Of a DNA stretch of 64,000 bases, positions 1 through 8,787 are shown one piece after another. The stretch is from a virus. Numbering within the stretch: position 1 is the stretch's first letter; each line of letters starts with the position of its first letter. Below the pieces are notes generated by a model. The model ran no database searches. It saw nothing but the letters and a program-made list of their open reading frames with translations, and was not told where the DNA came from. The position numbers and the translations under genes are program-made. The stretch is from positions 1 to 64,000 of IMG/VR virus record IMGVR_UViG_3300032323_002843; one strand, given 5' to 3'.

Positions 1-906
1 AGTTACACCTCCATAAGCATTTAGTGATCCACTTACTATTAAAGAACCTGTTACTAATTCTTGAGAAGAAGTAATGACTTGTACAACAAGTGTTTGTGCT
101 GTTAATGTTCCGGCTACAGTAAAGTTACCAGCATAAGATGCTGTTGCAGCGTATGAAGCTGACGTTGAACTTGATGCGTAAGAGGCGGAAACTGAGGCGC
201 TAGCATATGAAGCGGATATAGCGTTTGAAATTGAGCCTGAAAAGTATGAGGCTGTTACTGCGCTTAAAGCTAATGAAGCAGTAGCTACAGAACCTGTTGT
301 AATATCATCTATGAGTAGTGTTCCATTTTTATCTGGAAATTGGAAGCTTCTTACTGTGTTAAGGGTTAAATTACCAGCATGAAAAACAATTTGTTTATAG
401 TTGCCTCCTGTTTGTCCAAAGTTAAATCTTAAGTCGTAAATTCCACTAGCACCTATTGAAGTATACCCATCACCATAATAAAATAAAGAACCTGTAGGCT
501 GTCTGAAATTTAAACTATAGTTATTAGAACCACTACCTTCTAGAACAAGATGTCTTGTAAAAAATGTATTAGTGTTAAAGGTTTTAGCACCTTCTACTGT
601 TTGGCTACCTGAAATATATACAATTCCAGCTACATACGAAGCGGATGTTGCATTTGCTGCTACTAAAGAGTAAGAGGATGTTGTTGCATTGTTTGCGGTT
701 CCTGCATTTAAAGCATATGAGGCAGAAACGGTAGAGCCACCTGATCCACTTCCAATTTCAACAATGGATTGGATGCTGCCTACTTGTTTTTTCATGTAGG
801 CCTTACCATCATAGGTATTAAGTGCTATTTCACCTAACTCTAATGAAGAGATAGTAGGAATTTTTCCAGGAACGCTACTGCGTTTGAGTTTAATATCAAC
901 TGCCAT
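1..906 (-). CDS. Tail fibre-like protein, 3' end beyond window
   Basis: The reading frame is open from an ATG at 906 to the window edge (302 codons, no stop), so the C-terminus is missing. The N-terminus (MAVDIKLKRSSVPGKIP, then LELGEIALNTYDGKAYMKK) resembles the attachment end of many phage fibre proteins. The rest is low-complexity SASYA/TSASYA repeat followed by TLVVQVITSSQELVTGSL, nearly the same as a segment of the gene at 17341-18471. This is the fifth member of a fibre family in the window and probably a trimeric adhesin. The ATG overlaps ATAAATATG, the reverse complement of the upstream motif seen elsewhere. Confidence 0.75.
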   Translation of the reverse strand, partial: MAVDIKLKRSSVPGKIPTISSLELGEIALNTYDGKAYMKKQVGSIQSIVEIGSGSGGSTVSASYALNAGTANNATTSSYSLVAANATSASYVAGIVYISGSQTVEGAKTFNTNTFFTRHLVLEGSGSNNYSLNFRQPTGSLFYYGDGYTSIGASGIYDLRFNFGQTGGNYKQIVFHAGNLTLNTVRSFQFPDKNGTLLIDDITTGSVATASLALSAVTASYFSGSISNAISASYASASVSASYASSSTSASYAATASYAGNFTVAGTLTAQTLVVQVITSSQELVTGSLIVSGSLNAYGGVT

Positions 907-926
907 ATTTATGTTACCCTTTTAAC

Positions 927-962
927 GAGCATGTGCTCAGGTTCTGCGGCTTATGTAAGCCG
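927..962 (-). other. Two small palindromes upstream of fibre gene
   Basis: GAGCATGTGCTC (927-938) and CGGCTTATGTAAGCCG (947-962) are perfect inverted repeats with 2-base centres. They lie in the leader of the truncated fibre gene. They may be protein-binding sites or weak hairpins. Confidence 0.45.
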
Positions 963-965
963 AGA

Positions 966-973
966 ATAAATAT
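966..973 (-). promoter_or_regulatory. ATATTTAT motif, 59 nt before fibre ATG (906)
   Basis: Coding strand: CTCTATATTTATTCTCGGC. It lies after the stop of the 61-residue gene. Confidence 0.45.
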
Positions 974-987
974 AGAGATGTATTAGC

Positions 988-1173
988 TTATATATCGGCT
1001 AATGGAGCTGCTTTATATTGGCGTCCAGTTGGATCCGCTGCTTGTAGTTCAGCGGCCTTATCAGCTGCTTCCTGTTCCGTATCGTAGATATATTCTGGGT
1101 CAGTTGGGTTGATTTTAGCGACCCATATCTGGGAATTTCCTGCGATAAATTCCATTAATACTATGTATTGCAT
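988..1173 (-). CDS. Small hypothetical protein (61 aa)
   Basis: A 61-residue acidic protein without recognised motifs. It has a beta-rich start (MQYIVLMEFIAG, QIWVAKINP) and a helix DTEQEAADKAAELQA. Its ATG shares one base with the stop of the upstream GIY-YIG gene (TAATG), so the two are probably translated together. It sits between a homing endonuclease and a fibre gene and may have arrived with the endonuclease or be an assembly accessory; neither can be shown. The coupled start and clean length favour a real gene. Confidence 0.55.
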   Translation of the reverse strand: MQYIVLMEFIAGNSQIWVAKINPTDPEYIYDTEQEAADKAAELQAADPTGRQYKAAPLADI

Positions 1174-1868
1174 TATTGTTTGTTTTTACAGTTATTAAGA
1201 TGCCATCTTGCTATACTACTAGGTGTACTAACAGCATTGCAGTGAGGGCATGTTACTTTAGGCATATTTAATGCTGCCTCTCGCATTTTTTGTTTTGTTT
1301 CTTCTTTATGATGTTTTCCAAACAGAAAGTGTTTTTCTCCTATCATAGAATCACTTATTTTTCTTTTTTGTTCTTCCGTATGTTTACATCCTAAATAATT
1401 TGGCTTTCTACCTTTTAAAGCTTCACTTATTTTTCGTTTTGCTTCTTCTGATTTAGGTTTACCTTTATTAGTATACCCAAAATTTTTATTATTTTGTTTT
1501 TGCTCTTCAGACATTTTTCTACCTTTAGACCACGTATTTAATCCTTTATGGGATTCACTCATTTTTCTTCTTGTCTTCTCACTAGCTTTAAGACCTAATC
1601 TTCCATCACCACCTTCAGTTAAATTAACTAATGTGCCTTCGTTAAATGCTTTACGGCCGTACTGTTTAATTAATTTCTGTTCTATCTCACATGCTTCTTC
1701 CCAAGATATATTTTCGTAAAGCACTTCTACTTCTAAACCATACTTGTCAACAGCATATTTCCATATTGGGGATCTTCTGTCTGTAGTGTATGCTCGTTTT
1801 TTATGTCTGCCTATTCCAATATAAAATACAGTTCCATCTTCATGTAAATGTCTATATACTACTGCCAT
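1173..1868 (-). CDS. GIY-YIG homing endonuclease with NUMOD3 repeats
   Basis: The N-terminus carries the two strands of a GIY-YIG nuclease (VVYRHL at residues 3-8 and FYIGIGR near 15-21). A chain of NUMOD3-type DNA-binding modules follows, for example GRKMSEEQKQN, GKPKSEEAKRKISEALKG and GCKHTEEQKRKISDSMIG. It ends with a putative zinc knuckle (CPHC, then H and C in ARWHLNNC). This is the usual build of phage homing enzymes that cut an allele lacking the gene and spread by repair. It lies as a free-standing gene between fibre genes. Its own ATATTTAT motif is 4 nt from the ATG, so it may be expressed late. The specificity cannot be read from sequence. Confidence 0.88.
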   Translation of the reverse strand: MAVVYRHLHEDGTVFYIGIGRHKKRAYTTDRRSPIWKYAVDKYGLEVEVLYENISWEEACEIEQKLIKQYGRKAFNEGTLVNLTEGGDGRLGLKASEKTRRKMSESHKGLNTWSKGRKMSEEQKQNNKNFGYTNKGKPKSEEAKRKISEALKGRKPNYLGCKHTEEQKRKISDSMIGEKHFLFGKHHKEETKQKMREAALNMPKVTCPHCNAVSTPSSIARWHLNNCKNKQ

Positions 1869-1872
1869 GACA

Positions 1873-1880
1873 ATAAATAT
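1873..1880 (-). promoter_or_regulatory. ATATTTAT motif, 4 nt before GIY-YIG ATG
   Basis: Coding strand: TATATATTTATTGTC then ATG. A transcript starting downstream of this motif would be nearly leaderless. Confidence 0.5.
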
Positions 1881-1914
1881 ATAGAACTTACGTTCCCCGG
1901 CATAAATTGCATTA

Positions 1915-4900
1915 TTATTTATTTTTAAGTTCGTTAATTTCTGCTTTTAGTTCTTTAATTTCTTTGTTAAGTTCCTTTACAGAATTTACCAAAGCTGAAT
2001 AAATAGCGTCTTTTTCAAGTCCAAGGTATTCACCCGGTTTTACTGCATCAGGCATTACTTCTTGTACTTCTTGTGCTATGAATCCAAATTGCTTACCATT
2101 GGTTCCATCTTTCCAATCATATGAAACAGGGTTTAGTTTTAATACATCAGATAGACCATAGGTAAGTGGTATGATATTGGTTTTTAATCTACTATCTGAA
2201 GGGTTAGTATTAGTTAGGAATCCTGCATTTGAATAAACAGTTCCTGTACTTAATGCTCCAACATATACACTTCCAAATGCACCTATTCCATTTACATAGA
2301 ACTTAGCTCCTTGAGTAGTTGATGTTGCGTTTACTAATACATCTCCACCGGATGTTATGCGCATACGTTCGTTGTTAGCTGTATAAAACAGCATATTTGC
2401 CGCATTAGTTGTTGCTGAATCTCCAACTATTGTACAGTTACCTTCTCCTAATAATACTCCTTGATTTGCTCCACTAAAAAAGCCATACCCGGTAACGTGT
2501 AACTTAAAACTTGGAGATGTAGTGCCTATACCTACGTTACCACCATATCTTTGAAGTGATAAAGGCATAGCATCTGTTCCTCTATTTAATGATTGAATAA
2601 AGGATACATTATTAGATTCATCAACACCTATATTTAGTAATCTACCATTTGCTCCACTTGTTGTTTTTACTATTAATTGTGCGTAAGTATCAATACTTGA
2701 AAATGTAGTTGTTCTATTTATTTCTAATAAAGTATTTGGGGATGTAGTACCTATACCTACGTTACCGCTTGTATTAACAGTTAAAACATCTGTACTTCCA
2801 TTAAATATTCTAAATATATTACCTGTATTATATAATTGGAAATCTGTTTGACTACTTCTTGAACCTACAACAATAGAACCAGCGGCTGATGGTTCTAATC
2901 TTAATTGTCCTGCTGAGGATAGATTTCCACTAAAGTATCCAGTGCCGACAACATCTAACCTGTATGCTGGTGATGTAGTACCTATACCAACATTACCTGT
3001 ATTATAATAAGCGTTAGCTCCACTTCTAGCAAAGACGTGGGATTTAGTATTACTTAGTGTTGCTGTTACACTTGCAAAAGCAGATGTTTCAAATCCTATA
3101 GACCAAGCCTCAGTTGCCCAAGCTGAAGTTTGTCCACCGAATCCTAAAGCAACTTCATCAATGAATACTTGAGGATAAGTCCAGGAAGATGCTAATTCAC
3201 CAATATAAACTACCATTCTAGATCCATTGTATCCAAAACGAACATTAGGATTTATATCGGTTGCTGCATCTCCTTCTACATATGCAAATGTATTATACCA
3301 AGAAGAATCTGGTTGGTAATTATACCCACCAAAATGAATTGTAAATGATCTATTTGTTGAATATTCATAAACTCTAGCTTTAACATGGTGCATTGTGTTG
3401 GTTAATCCAACAGGATAAGTAATTCTAATAGCGCCTGTTACAGTTGGTGTTGTAGTACTATATACACCACCTCTAGGTTTTACTAAACGAAATGGAGTAA
3501 CATCATCATTTATTGTATAGTCAGTAGCTATATTTCCAATTACATCTAATTTATATCCTGGGCTTGTAGTGCCTACACCTACATTACCATTACCATCCAT
3601 TGTTATACCACTTCCAATAGTACCAGCACCTGTTGTTACATAAAAAGTATTTGCAGCAGCTCCTGCACCTAAATTAGCATATCCTACATATCCACCATTA
3701 GATGAGTGTCCTATGTTTATTCTTGCATTAGTAGTTGTTGATGTAGCATTAATAACATCTGTTGAACCAATTACAAAAAGTTTAGCTGATGGCGATGTAG
3801 TGCCTATACCAACGTTACCACCTGCTCTAATAACCATATCAGCAGTAGAAGCAGATACAATAGTTCCTGCTGTAGTTGATCCTGCTGATTCGGCAAAGAA
3901 AGCAATTGTATTATCTCCTAAATCATAACCATTACCACCAAGTACAATTGCAGCACCTCTCATTGATGGATGATTATTAGTTGTAACTAACTGGTGGTTA
4001 GTATTTATAGTTAAGTTAGAACCAAATGTTAAATCACCGTGGTTATTACTTGTTATAGTAGAATAAAATCCTGTAAAGCTATCTAAATAGTTTCCTATTG
4101 CAACTGGTTCACTTCCTCCTCCAATTCTAGCTGCTCCTCTTACATCTAATTTAGTTGATGGGGATGTAGTGCCTATACCAACATTACCACTACCATTAAT
4201 GATCATTTCTACATCACCACCAGCATTTCTAAAATTCATCACATCACCTGCGTTTAATTTCCTAATGCTGTTATTAGTCCAATGAGTATCAGCTATCATT
4301 CCTACAGCATATGCATTACCATTAACATGAAGAAGATAAGAAGGAGATGAAGTGCCTATACCAACACTACCTGCTCCATTAATTCTCATTCTTTCAGTAG
4401 GAGCATTAGCTGAACCAGTAGTGCTGAATGTTATTACACCTTGTGTTACACCAATAGATGCAACAGCATATAGTGCACTATCGGCTGCTGAACCATTCCA
4501 GTTAAAAGACCATATTGAAGTATCACCTGATGTAGGGACATGCCATCTATGTCTTGCATTATTCCATCCTGAAGGGGTTAATGAGACACCAAAAGTTGTT
4601 GCTGTTGCACCTGCTAATCCTAATAAAGTACCGGGGGATGTAGTACCTATACCAACATTACAACCTTGAAAGTAGCTTGCTGCTCCATTATATCCTAGCG
4701 TTAGTACATCTCTAACAGCATCATTAAATGCTAAATGATGAGTAGTATTAGATACTATATATGATTTCCATTGAACTACATCATTGTTTAAGTATATATT
4801 TGGTACTGTAGAATTTATAATTCTTATACCACTACCTCTTACATCTAATGTAACAGTTGGTGCTACAGTGCCTATACCAACATTACCATCAGTAGTAATG

Positions 4901-7900
4901 CGCATTCTTTCAGAAGCAGCCATTGAATACGTAGCACCCCCTGCAAGTATACTTCCACTTGTATGGAAAGTAATTCCATCACTATAATACATTTTAATCA
5001 TAGATGAAATCCATCCACTATTAACAACATCAACTTGGTTATTAACTGAATTGCTTGCTCTTACGTTATGACCAAGAATGGTCATTTGTCCTGAAAGGGT
5101 TTGGCTTAAAAATCCATAACTGGAGACATTTAATCCTTGCGGACCAGTAGCTAAGGATGTTGCAGAAACAACACCAATAACTTCTAATTTATTGCTTGGC
5201 GATGTAGTACCTATACCAATGTTGCCTCCAGTTAATATTGTAAATCTAGATCCAATTCCTGATTCTATTATCCCAAAAGCTCCAGCTGGTACGTTACTAG
5301 CACCTGTTGGGGATTCTATTTGCCATTGTGAAGTGGAATTAGTTAATAATATTTGGGCTCTAGAAGTACCTGTTACTCTAAAACCAGCATCTGAACCTAA
5401 AACATGTAAAGTATTTAGTGGGTTTGTGGTTCCTATACCAACCAATCCACTAGCACTAACATATAACGCATTTACTGCAGATGCTCCATCTACTTCAAAA
5501 ACACCTCCGACTGTGCCTGAAACATGGAGACGAGTTGTTGGAGTTGTAGTGCCTATACCAACGTTACCTCCACGCGCATTTAATAGTAGATTATTATACG
5601 AAGTACCATTTACCATGGCTTGAATAAACCCTACATCAGTTGCAGTATTGAATCCAAAACTTAAAAGTTTATTTGTATTGGTAGCTCCTTGTAGAGTAAA
5701 TTGACCAAATGAACCAAACTCTGCAGTTGTTGTAGCGTCTTGTACAACAGACAATCTAGCAGGAGGATTTGTAGTGCCTATACCAACATTACCACCAGCA
5801 GTGATGCGCATAGTTTCACTTGATGTACTTCCTGCTGGGTATATTGCCAGGTATGCACTGGATCCGGATGCACCAACAATAGTTGGGACTCCAGCTCCAT
5901 ATGTATTTCCCCAACTAAGATTATATGTATTTCTTATAACTATACTTCCAAAAACATCTAGTGTATCTTTTGGCGATGTAGTGCCTATACCTACGTTACC
6001 GTTTGGAAATATAACCCTACCTTGATTAGCAGCATTATTAACAGCAAGTTGCATCATAGGTAACGCATCTATTTCAATTTCTAAACTTTTACCATTAGTA
6101 AAAAATGTATTTGAATAGTTTTGATAAAAATTTGTTGCTCCATAATCAAATTTAGATAAATTTAAAAGTAAATCTTTTGTAGCTGATTGTAATCCTCTAA
6201 TTTCTAATTTACCTGTTGGACTTGTAGTACCTATACCTACGTTACCTCCATCTAATATAGTCATTGATGTATCAAACGTACCACCACCACTCCATGAACT
6301 ACCACCACCAAAAAACAAGGTACCATTTGCCGCATATATTACAGCAGGGTTATTTGCTCCACCACTGTCTTGATTACCTAATAAAATAGCTGATGCTCCT
6401 GATGTACCTGTAACAGATACGCGAGCTGAATTTGCAAATACTTCTAAATGTTCTGTAGGGGATGTAGTACCTATACCTACGTTACCAAGTGCGGTAATTG
6501 TCATTCTAGTACTTTGTGTAGTAGTACCTGAAGCAGTTCTAAGTTTTATTTCTCCATTGTTTCCTGAAAATATATTTGTACTGAAATTTCCACTATCGTA
6601 TTGTGTCATATTAATACCATAGAAATCTCCTGTACTTGAATATAAATGAAAAGATTTTCCTGTAACATTCCCAAAATCTAAAGCAACTACAGGACTTGTA
6701 GTTCCAATCCCCACATTCCCCCCACTTGTTATGCGCATACGTTCGGCATTGTTAGTGTAGAACTGCATAGCTAAAGCTGAAACCGTGTATATGTAAGGAC
6801 CAATATTATTAGTACCAAAGAATGAAGTTCCCGTTGTGTTTTGAGCAATAAAATAAGCATCTGCTGAACTATCTGTATTTTGTACTCTTATTGCATTTGC
6901 TCCTGCTTTAACTACATCTAATAAATGCGCAGGACTTGTAGTGCCTATACCAACATTACCTCCATCAAAATATGAAGATCCAGTACTTTGAAGTCTAAAT
7001 CCTATAGCATTTGAAAGACCACTTGGTTTATAACCAATAACTGTTCCTCCACCTCCACTATCATCTCTAGATAATACTAAGACTCTATTTTGATCATTAT
7101 TAGTATTAATTTTACTAATAATAACACCATTACCATTAGTAGCACCAATAGCAACATCACCTCCCCAATCATTAGTTAACGTACCTACAGTTAATAGATT
7201 ACCTGATGTGCCTCCTATTTGTAGTTTGCCTATTGGAGATGTAGTGCCTATACCAACATTAGCGGCAAAATAGGCTAAATTACTTTTAAAATAAGCCATA
7301 TTAGTACCATTACTATAAAAGTACATAATATCACTATCATCATATCCTCTTATATATGTGCCATTAGAATAGCTATAAGCTCCCCAAAATATAGATCCAC
7401 CATCTGTTAATTGTACATCACCGGATCCTTGTACAAATAATGATACTCCTGAACCGTTGGATACTCCGTTATTAACATAAAGATTTCCTGATATATGGAG
7501 TTTGTAGGAGGGTGATGTAGTGCCTATACCAACATTACCACCATTAAAGATAGACGCTCCTGACGAGCGTATAGCTATTGTAGTACTTCCTGCTGCTGTA
7601 CTAGCATATAAATCAGCATCTATTCCACCAGCAGCATAAGCATGTATATTACCAGCAACGTGGAATTTTTCATTTGGTGATGTAGTGCCTATACCAACAT
7701 TTCCCGAAGCATTTATGACATATCTATAAGTAGTTGCAGTTCTATCATAAAAATAAAATACACCATCATTTCCACCTATAAAATCATATTCTCTACCTGA
7801 ACCTCCTGTTGATTTGAATTTAATTCTAGCTTCAGAATCAATAGTATAAATTGATCCTCTTACATCTAATTTTTCTAATGGGGATGTAGTACCTATACCA

Positions 7901-8736
7901 ACATTACCACTAGTGTTTATAATCATTGTTTGAGTAGTACCTCTATAAAATGCTAAGTTACCTGTACTCCAAGTGTTTACTTCTGTTTGTCCTGAAGAAA
8001 CACTCATACCTCCTATAGAACTACCATCATCATAAACTTTAAATTTAACATTGCTACCTGCTGAGTTGCTAAATGTACCTCCTAAACTTAATGTTTCGGG
8101 AGTTGCAGTTGAGACAGATGCAAGGGTACCAATTTGAAGTCTAGAAACTGGTAATGTGGTGCCTATACCAACCAATCCACTTGCACTAACATATAATGCA
8201 TTTACAGCACCTGCTCCATCTACTTCAAAGACGCCGCCTGTGGTGCCTGAGACGTGGAGGCGTACTGTTGGTACTGTTGTACCTATACCTACGTTGCCTG
8301 ATGGATATGTAATAACTAATCTAGGAATAGTTCCTGCTTCTAATATTTGAAAATCATCATTAACAGATTGTAAATTGTAATAATAATTTGTAGCACTTTG
8401 TAATCTAATATATCTATTAGCGGTTCCTTGTAACATTATATTACCAGCCACATTCAAAGCTTCAACGGATGATCCCCCATTTACATTTACAGTACTGCTA
8501 AAAGCAGCACCTATACCATTTAATGATCCAGTTATACCTACACTACCAGTAAACTGATGTGTGTTTGAGGGTATACTACCAAATTTGGTAGATCCTGTAA
8601 TCCACGAAGTGGATGACGTTATAGTTTGAGCTACTAACGTTGTAGCTGTTATTGTACCTGTTACTGTTAAACTACCAGTAATAATACTGTTGTTTTGGGC
8701 TATTAGCCCGTTTCTAGCTATAAATTCGTATGGCAT
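1915..8736 (-). CDS. Giant tail fibre with 24 GNVGIGTTSP repeats and C-terminal S74 chaperone
   Basis: This 2273-residue protein starts with MPYEFIARNGLIAQN and a TGSLTVTGTITATTLVAQT module. It then carries 24 copies of a GNVGIGTTSPxxKLxVxG motif, each separated by 40-130 variable residues. It ends with an intramolecular chaperone of the endosialidase/peptidase S74 type: NPSDSRLKTNI, then FGFIAQEVQEVMPDAV and a coiled coil. The Ser-Lys pair in SDSRLK (Ser about 2180) marks the expected self-cleavage site, so the last 94 residues should be released after trimer folding. The repeats probably form a long beta-structured trimeric shaft with inserted receptor-binding lobes. The TATTTATT motif follows the upstream stop directly. 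Confidence 0.9.
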   Translation of the reverse strand: MPYEFIARNGLIAQNNSIITGSLTVTGTITATTLVAQTITSSTSWITGSTKFGSIPSNTHQFTGSVGITGSLNGIGAAFSSTVNVNGGSSVEALNVAGNIMLQGTANRYIRLQSATNYYYNLQSVNDDFQILEAGTIPRLVITYPSGNVGIGTTVPTVRLHVSGTTGGVFEVDGAGAVNALYVSASGLVGIGTTLPVSRLQIGTLASVSTATPETLSLGGTFSNSAGSNVKFKVYDDGSSIGGMSVSSGQTEVNTWSTGNLAFYRGTTQTMIINTSGNVGIGTTSPLEKLDVRGSIYTIDSEARIKFKSTGGSGREYDFIGGNDGVFYFYDRTATTYRYVINASGNVGIGTTSPNEKFHVAGNIHAYAAGGIDADLYASTAAGSTTIAIRSSGASIFNGGNVGIGTTSPSYKLHISGNLYVNNGVSNGSGVSLFVQGSGDVQLTDGGSIFWGAYSYSNGTYIRGYDDSDIMYFYSNGTNMAYFKSNLAYFAANVGIGTTSPIGKLQIGGTSGNLLTVGTLTNDWGGDVAIGATNGNGVIISKINTNNDQNRVLVLSRDDSGGGGTVIGYKPSGLSNAIGFRLQSTGSSYFDGGNVGIGTTSPAHLLDVVKAGANAIRVQNTDSSADAYFIAQNTTGTSFFGTNNIGPYIYTVSALAMQFYTNNAERMRITSGGNVGIGTTSPVVALDFGNVTGKSFHLYSSTGDFYGINMTQYDSGNFSTNIFSGNNGEIKLRTASGTTTQSTRMTITALGNVGIGTTSPTEHLEVFANSARVSVTGTSGASAILLGNQDSGGANNPAVIYAANGTLFFGGGSSWSGGGTFDTSMTILDGGNVGIGTTSPTGKLEIRGLQSATKDLLLNLSKFDYGATNFYQNYSNTFFTNGKSLEIEIDALPMMQLAVNNAANQGRVIFPNGNVGIGTTSPKDTLDVFGSIVIRNTYNLSWGNTYGAGVPTIVGASGSSAYLAIYPAGSTSSETMRITAGGNVGIGTTNPPARLSVVQDATTTAEFGSFGQFTLQGATNTNKLLSFGFNTATDVGFIQAMVNGTSYNNLLLNARGGNVGIGTTTPTTRLHVSGTVGGVFEVDGASAVNALYVSASGLVGIGTTNPLNTLHVLGSDAGFRVTGTSRAQILLTNSTSQWQIESPTGASNVPAGAFGIIESGIGSRFTILTGGNIGIGTTSPSNKLEVIGVVSATSLATGPQGLNVSSYGFLSQTLSGQMTILGHNVRASNSVNNQVDVVNSGWISSMIKMYYSDGITFHTSGSILAGGATYSMAASERMRITTDGNVGIGTVAPTVTLDVRGSGIRIINSTVPNIYLNNDVVQWKSYIVSNTTHHLAFNDAVRDVLTLGYNGAASYFQGCNVGIGTTSPGTLLGLAGATATTFGVSLTPSGWNNARHRWHVPTSGDTSIWSFNWNGSAADSALYAVASIGVTQGVITFSTTGSANAPTERMRINGAGSVGIGTSSPSYLLHVNGNAYAVGMIADTHWTNNSIRKLNAGDVMNFRNAGGDVEMIINGSGNVGIGTTSPSTKLDVRGAARIGGGSEPVAIGNYLDSFTGFYSTITSNNHGDLTFGSNLTINTNHQLVTTNNHPSMRGAAIVLGGNGYDLGDNTIAFFAESAGSTTAGTIVSASTADMVIRAGGNVGIGTTSPSAKLFVIGSTDVINATSTTTNARINIGHSSNGGYVGYANLGAGAAANTFYVTTGAGTIGSGITMDGNGNVGVGTTSPGYKLDVIGNIATDYTINDDVTPFRLVKPRGGVYSTTTPTVTGAIRITYPVGLTNTMHHVKARVYEYSTNRSFTIHFGGYNYQPDSSWYNTFAYVEGDAATDINPNVRFGYNGSRMVVYIGELASSWTYPQVFIDEVALGFGGQTSAWATEAWSIGFETSAFASVTATLSNTKSHVFARSGANAYYNTGNVGIGTTSPAYRLDVVGTGYFSGNLSSAGQLRLEPSAAGSIVVGSRSSQTDFQLYNTGNIFRIFNGSTDVLTVNTSGNVGIGTTSPNTLLEINRTTTFSSIDTYAQLIVKTTSGANGRLLNIGVDESNNVSFIQSLNRGTDAMPLSLQRYGGNVGIGTTSPSFKLHVTGYGFFSGANQGVLLGEGNCTIVGDSATTNAANMLFYTANNERMRITSGGDVLVNATSTTQGAKFYVNGIGAFGSVYVGALSTGTVYSNAGFLTNTNPSDSRLKTNIIPLTYGLSDVLKLNPVSYDWKDGTNGKQFGFIAQEVQEVMPDAVKPGEYLGLEKDAIYSALVNSVKELNKEIKELKAEINELKNK
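5436..5570 (-). repeat. Internal duplication, copy 1 (second copy at 8163-8296)
   Basis: Both copies encode GGVFEVDGA(G/S)AVNALYVSAS followed by GLVGIGTT. They are about 135 bp long and clearly related at DNA level, though lightly diverged, inside one fibre gene. Confidence 0.75.
8163..8296 (-). repeat. Internal duplication, copy 2
   Basis: Partner of the segment at 5436-5570. Differences are mainly at third codon positions, for example AAAACACCTCC against AAGACGCCGCC. Confidence 0.75.
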
Positions 8737-8779
8737 AATTGTTCTACCCTAGTTCACTTTCCCTAAGGTGGGGTTTTCA

Positions 8780-8787
8780 ATAAATAT
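8780..8787 (-). promoter_or_regulatory. ATATTTAT motif, 43 nt before giant fibre ATG (8736)
   Basis: Coding strand: TAATATTTATTGAAAACCCC; the first TAA is the upstream stop. Confidence 0.5.

Larger units (their letters stand above)
2500..8300 (-). repeat. 24 copies of GNVGIGTTSP-coding repeat in giant fibre
   Basis: The plus strand repeatedly reads GATGTAGTGCCTATACCAAC or a near variant, followed by ATTACC. Units lie about 130-450 bp apart. Many copies are identical over 20 or more bases although the residues between them differ, so the DNA sequence of the motif is more conserved than the protein alone requires. Confidence 0.9.

Noticed and set aside
905-912. T4 late promoter TATAAATA as the general element
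   Set aside because: On the coding strand nearly all sites read ATATTTAT. Only the site at 905-912 has the T4-like orientation, and it overlaps an ATG.
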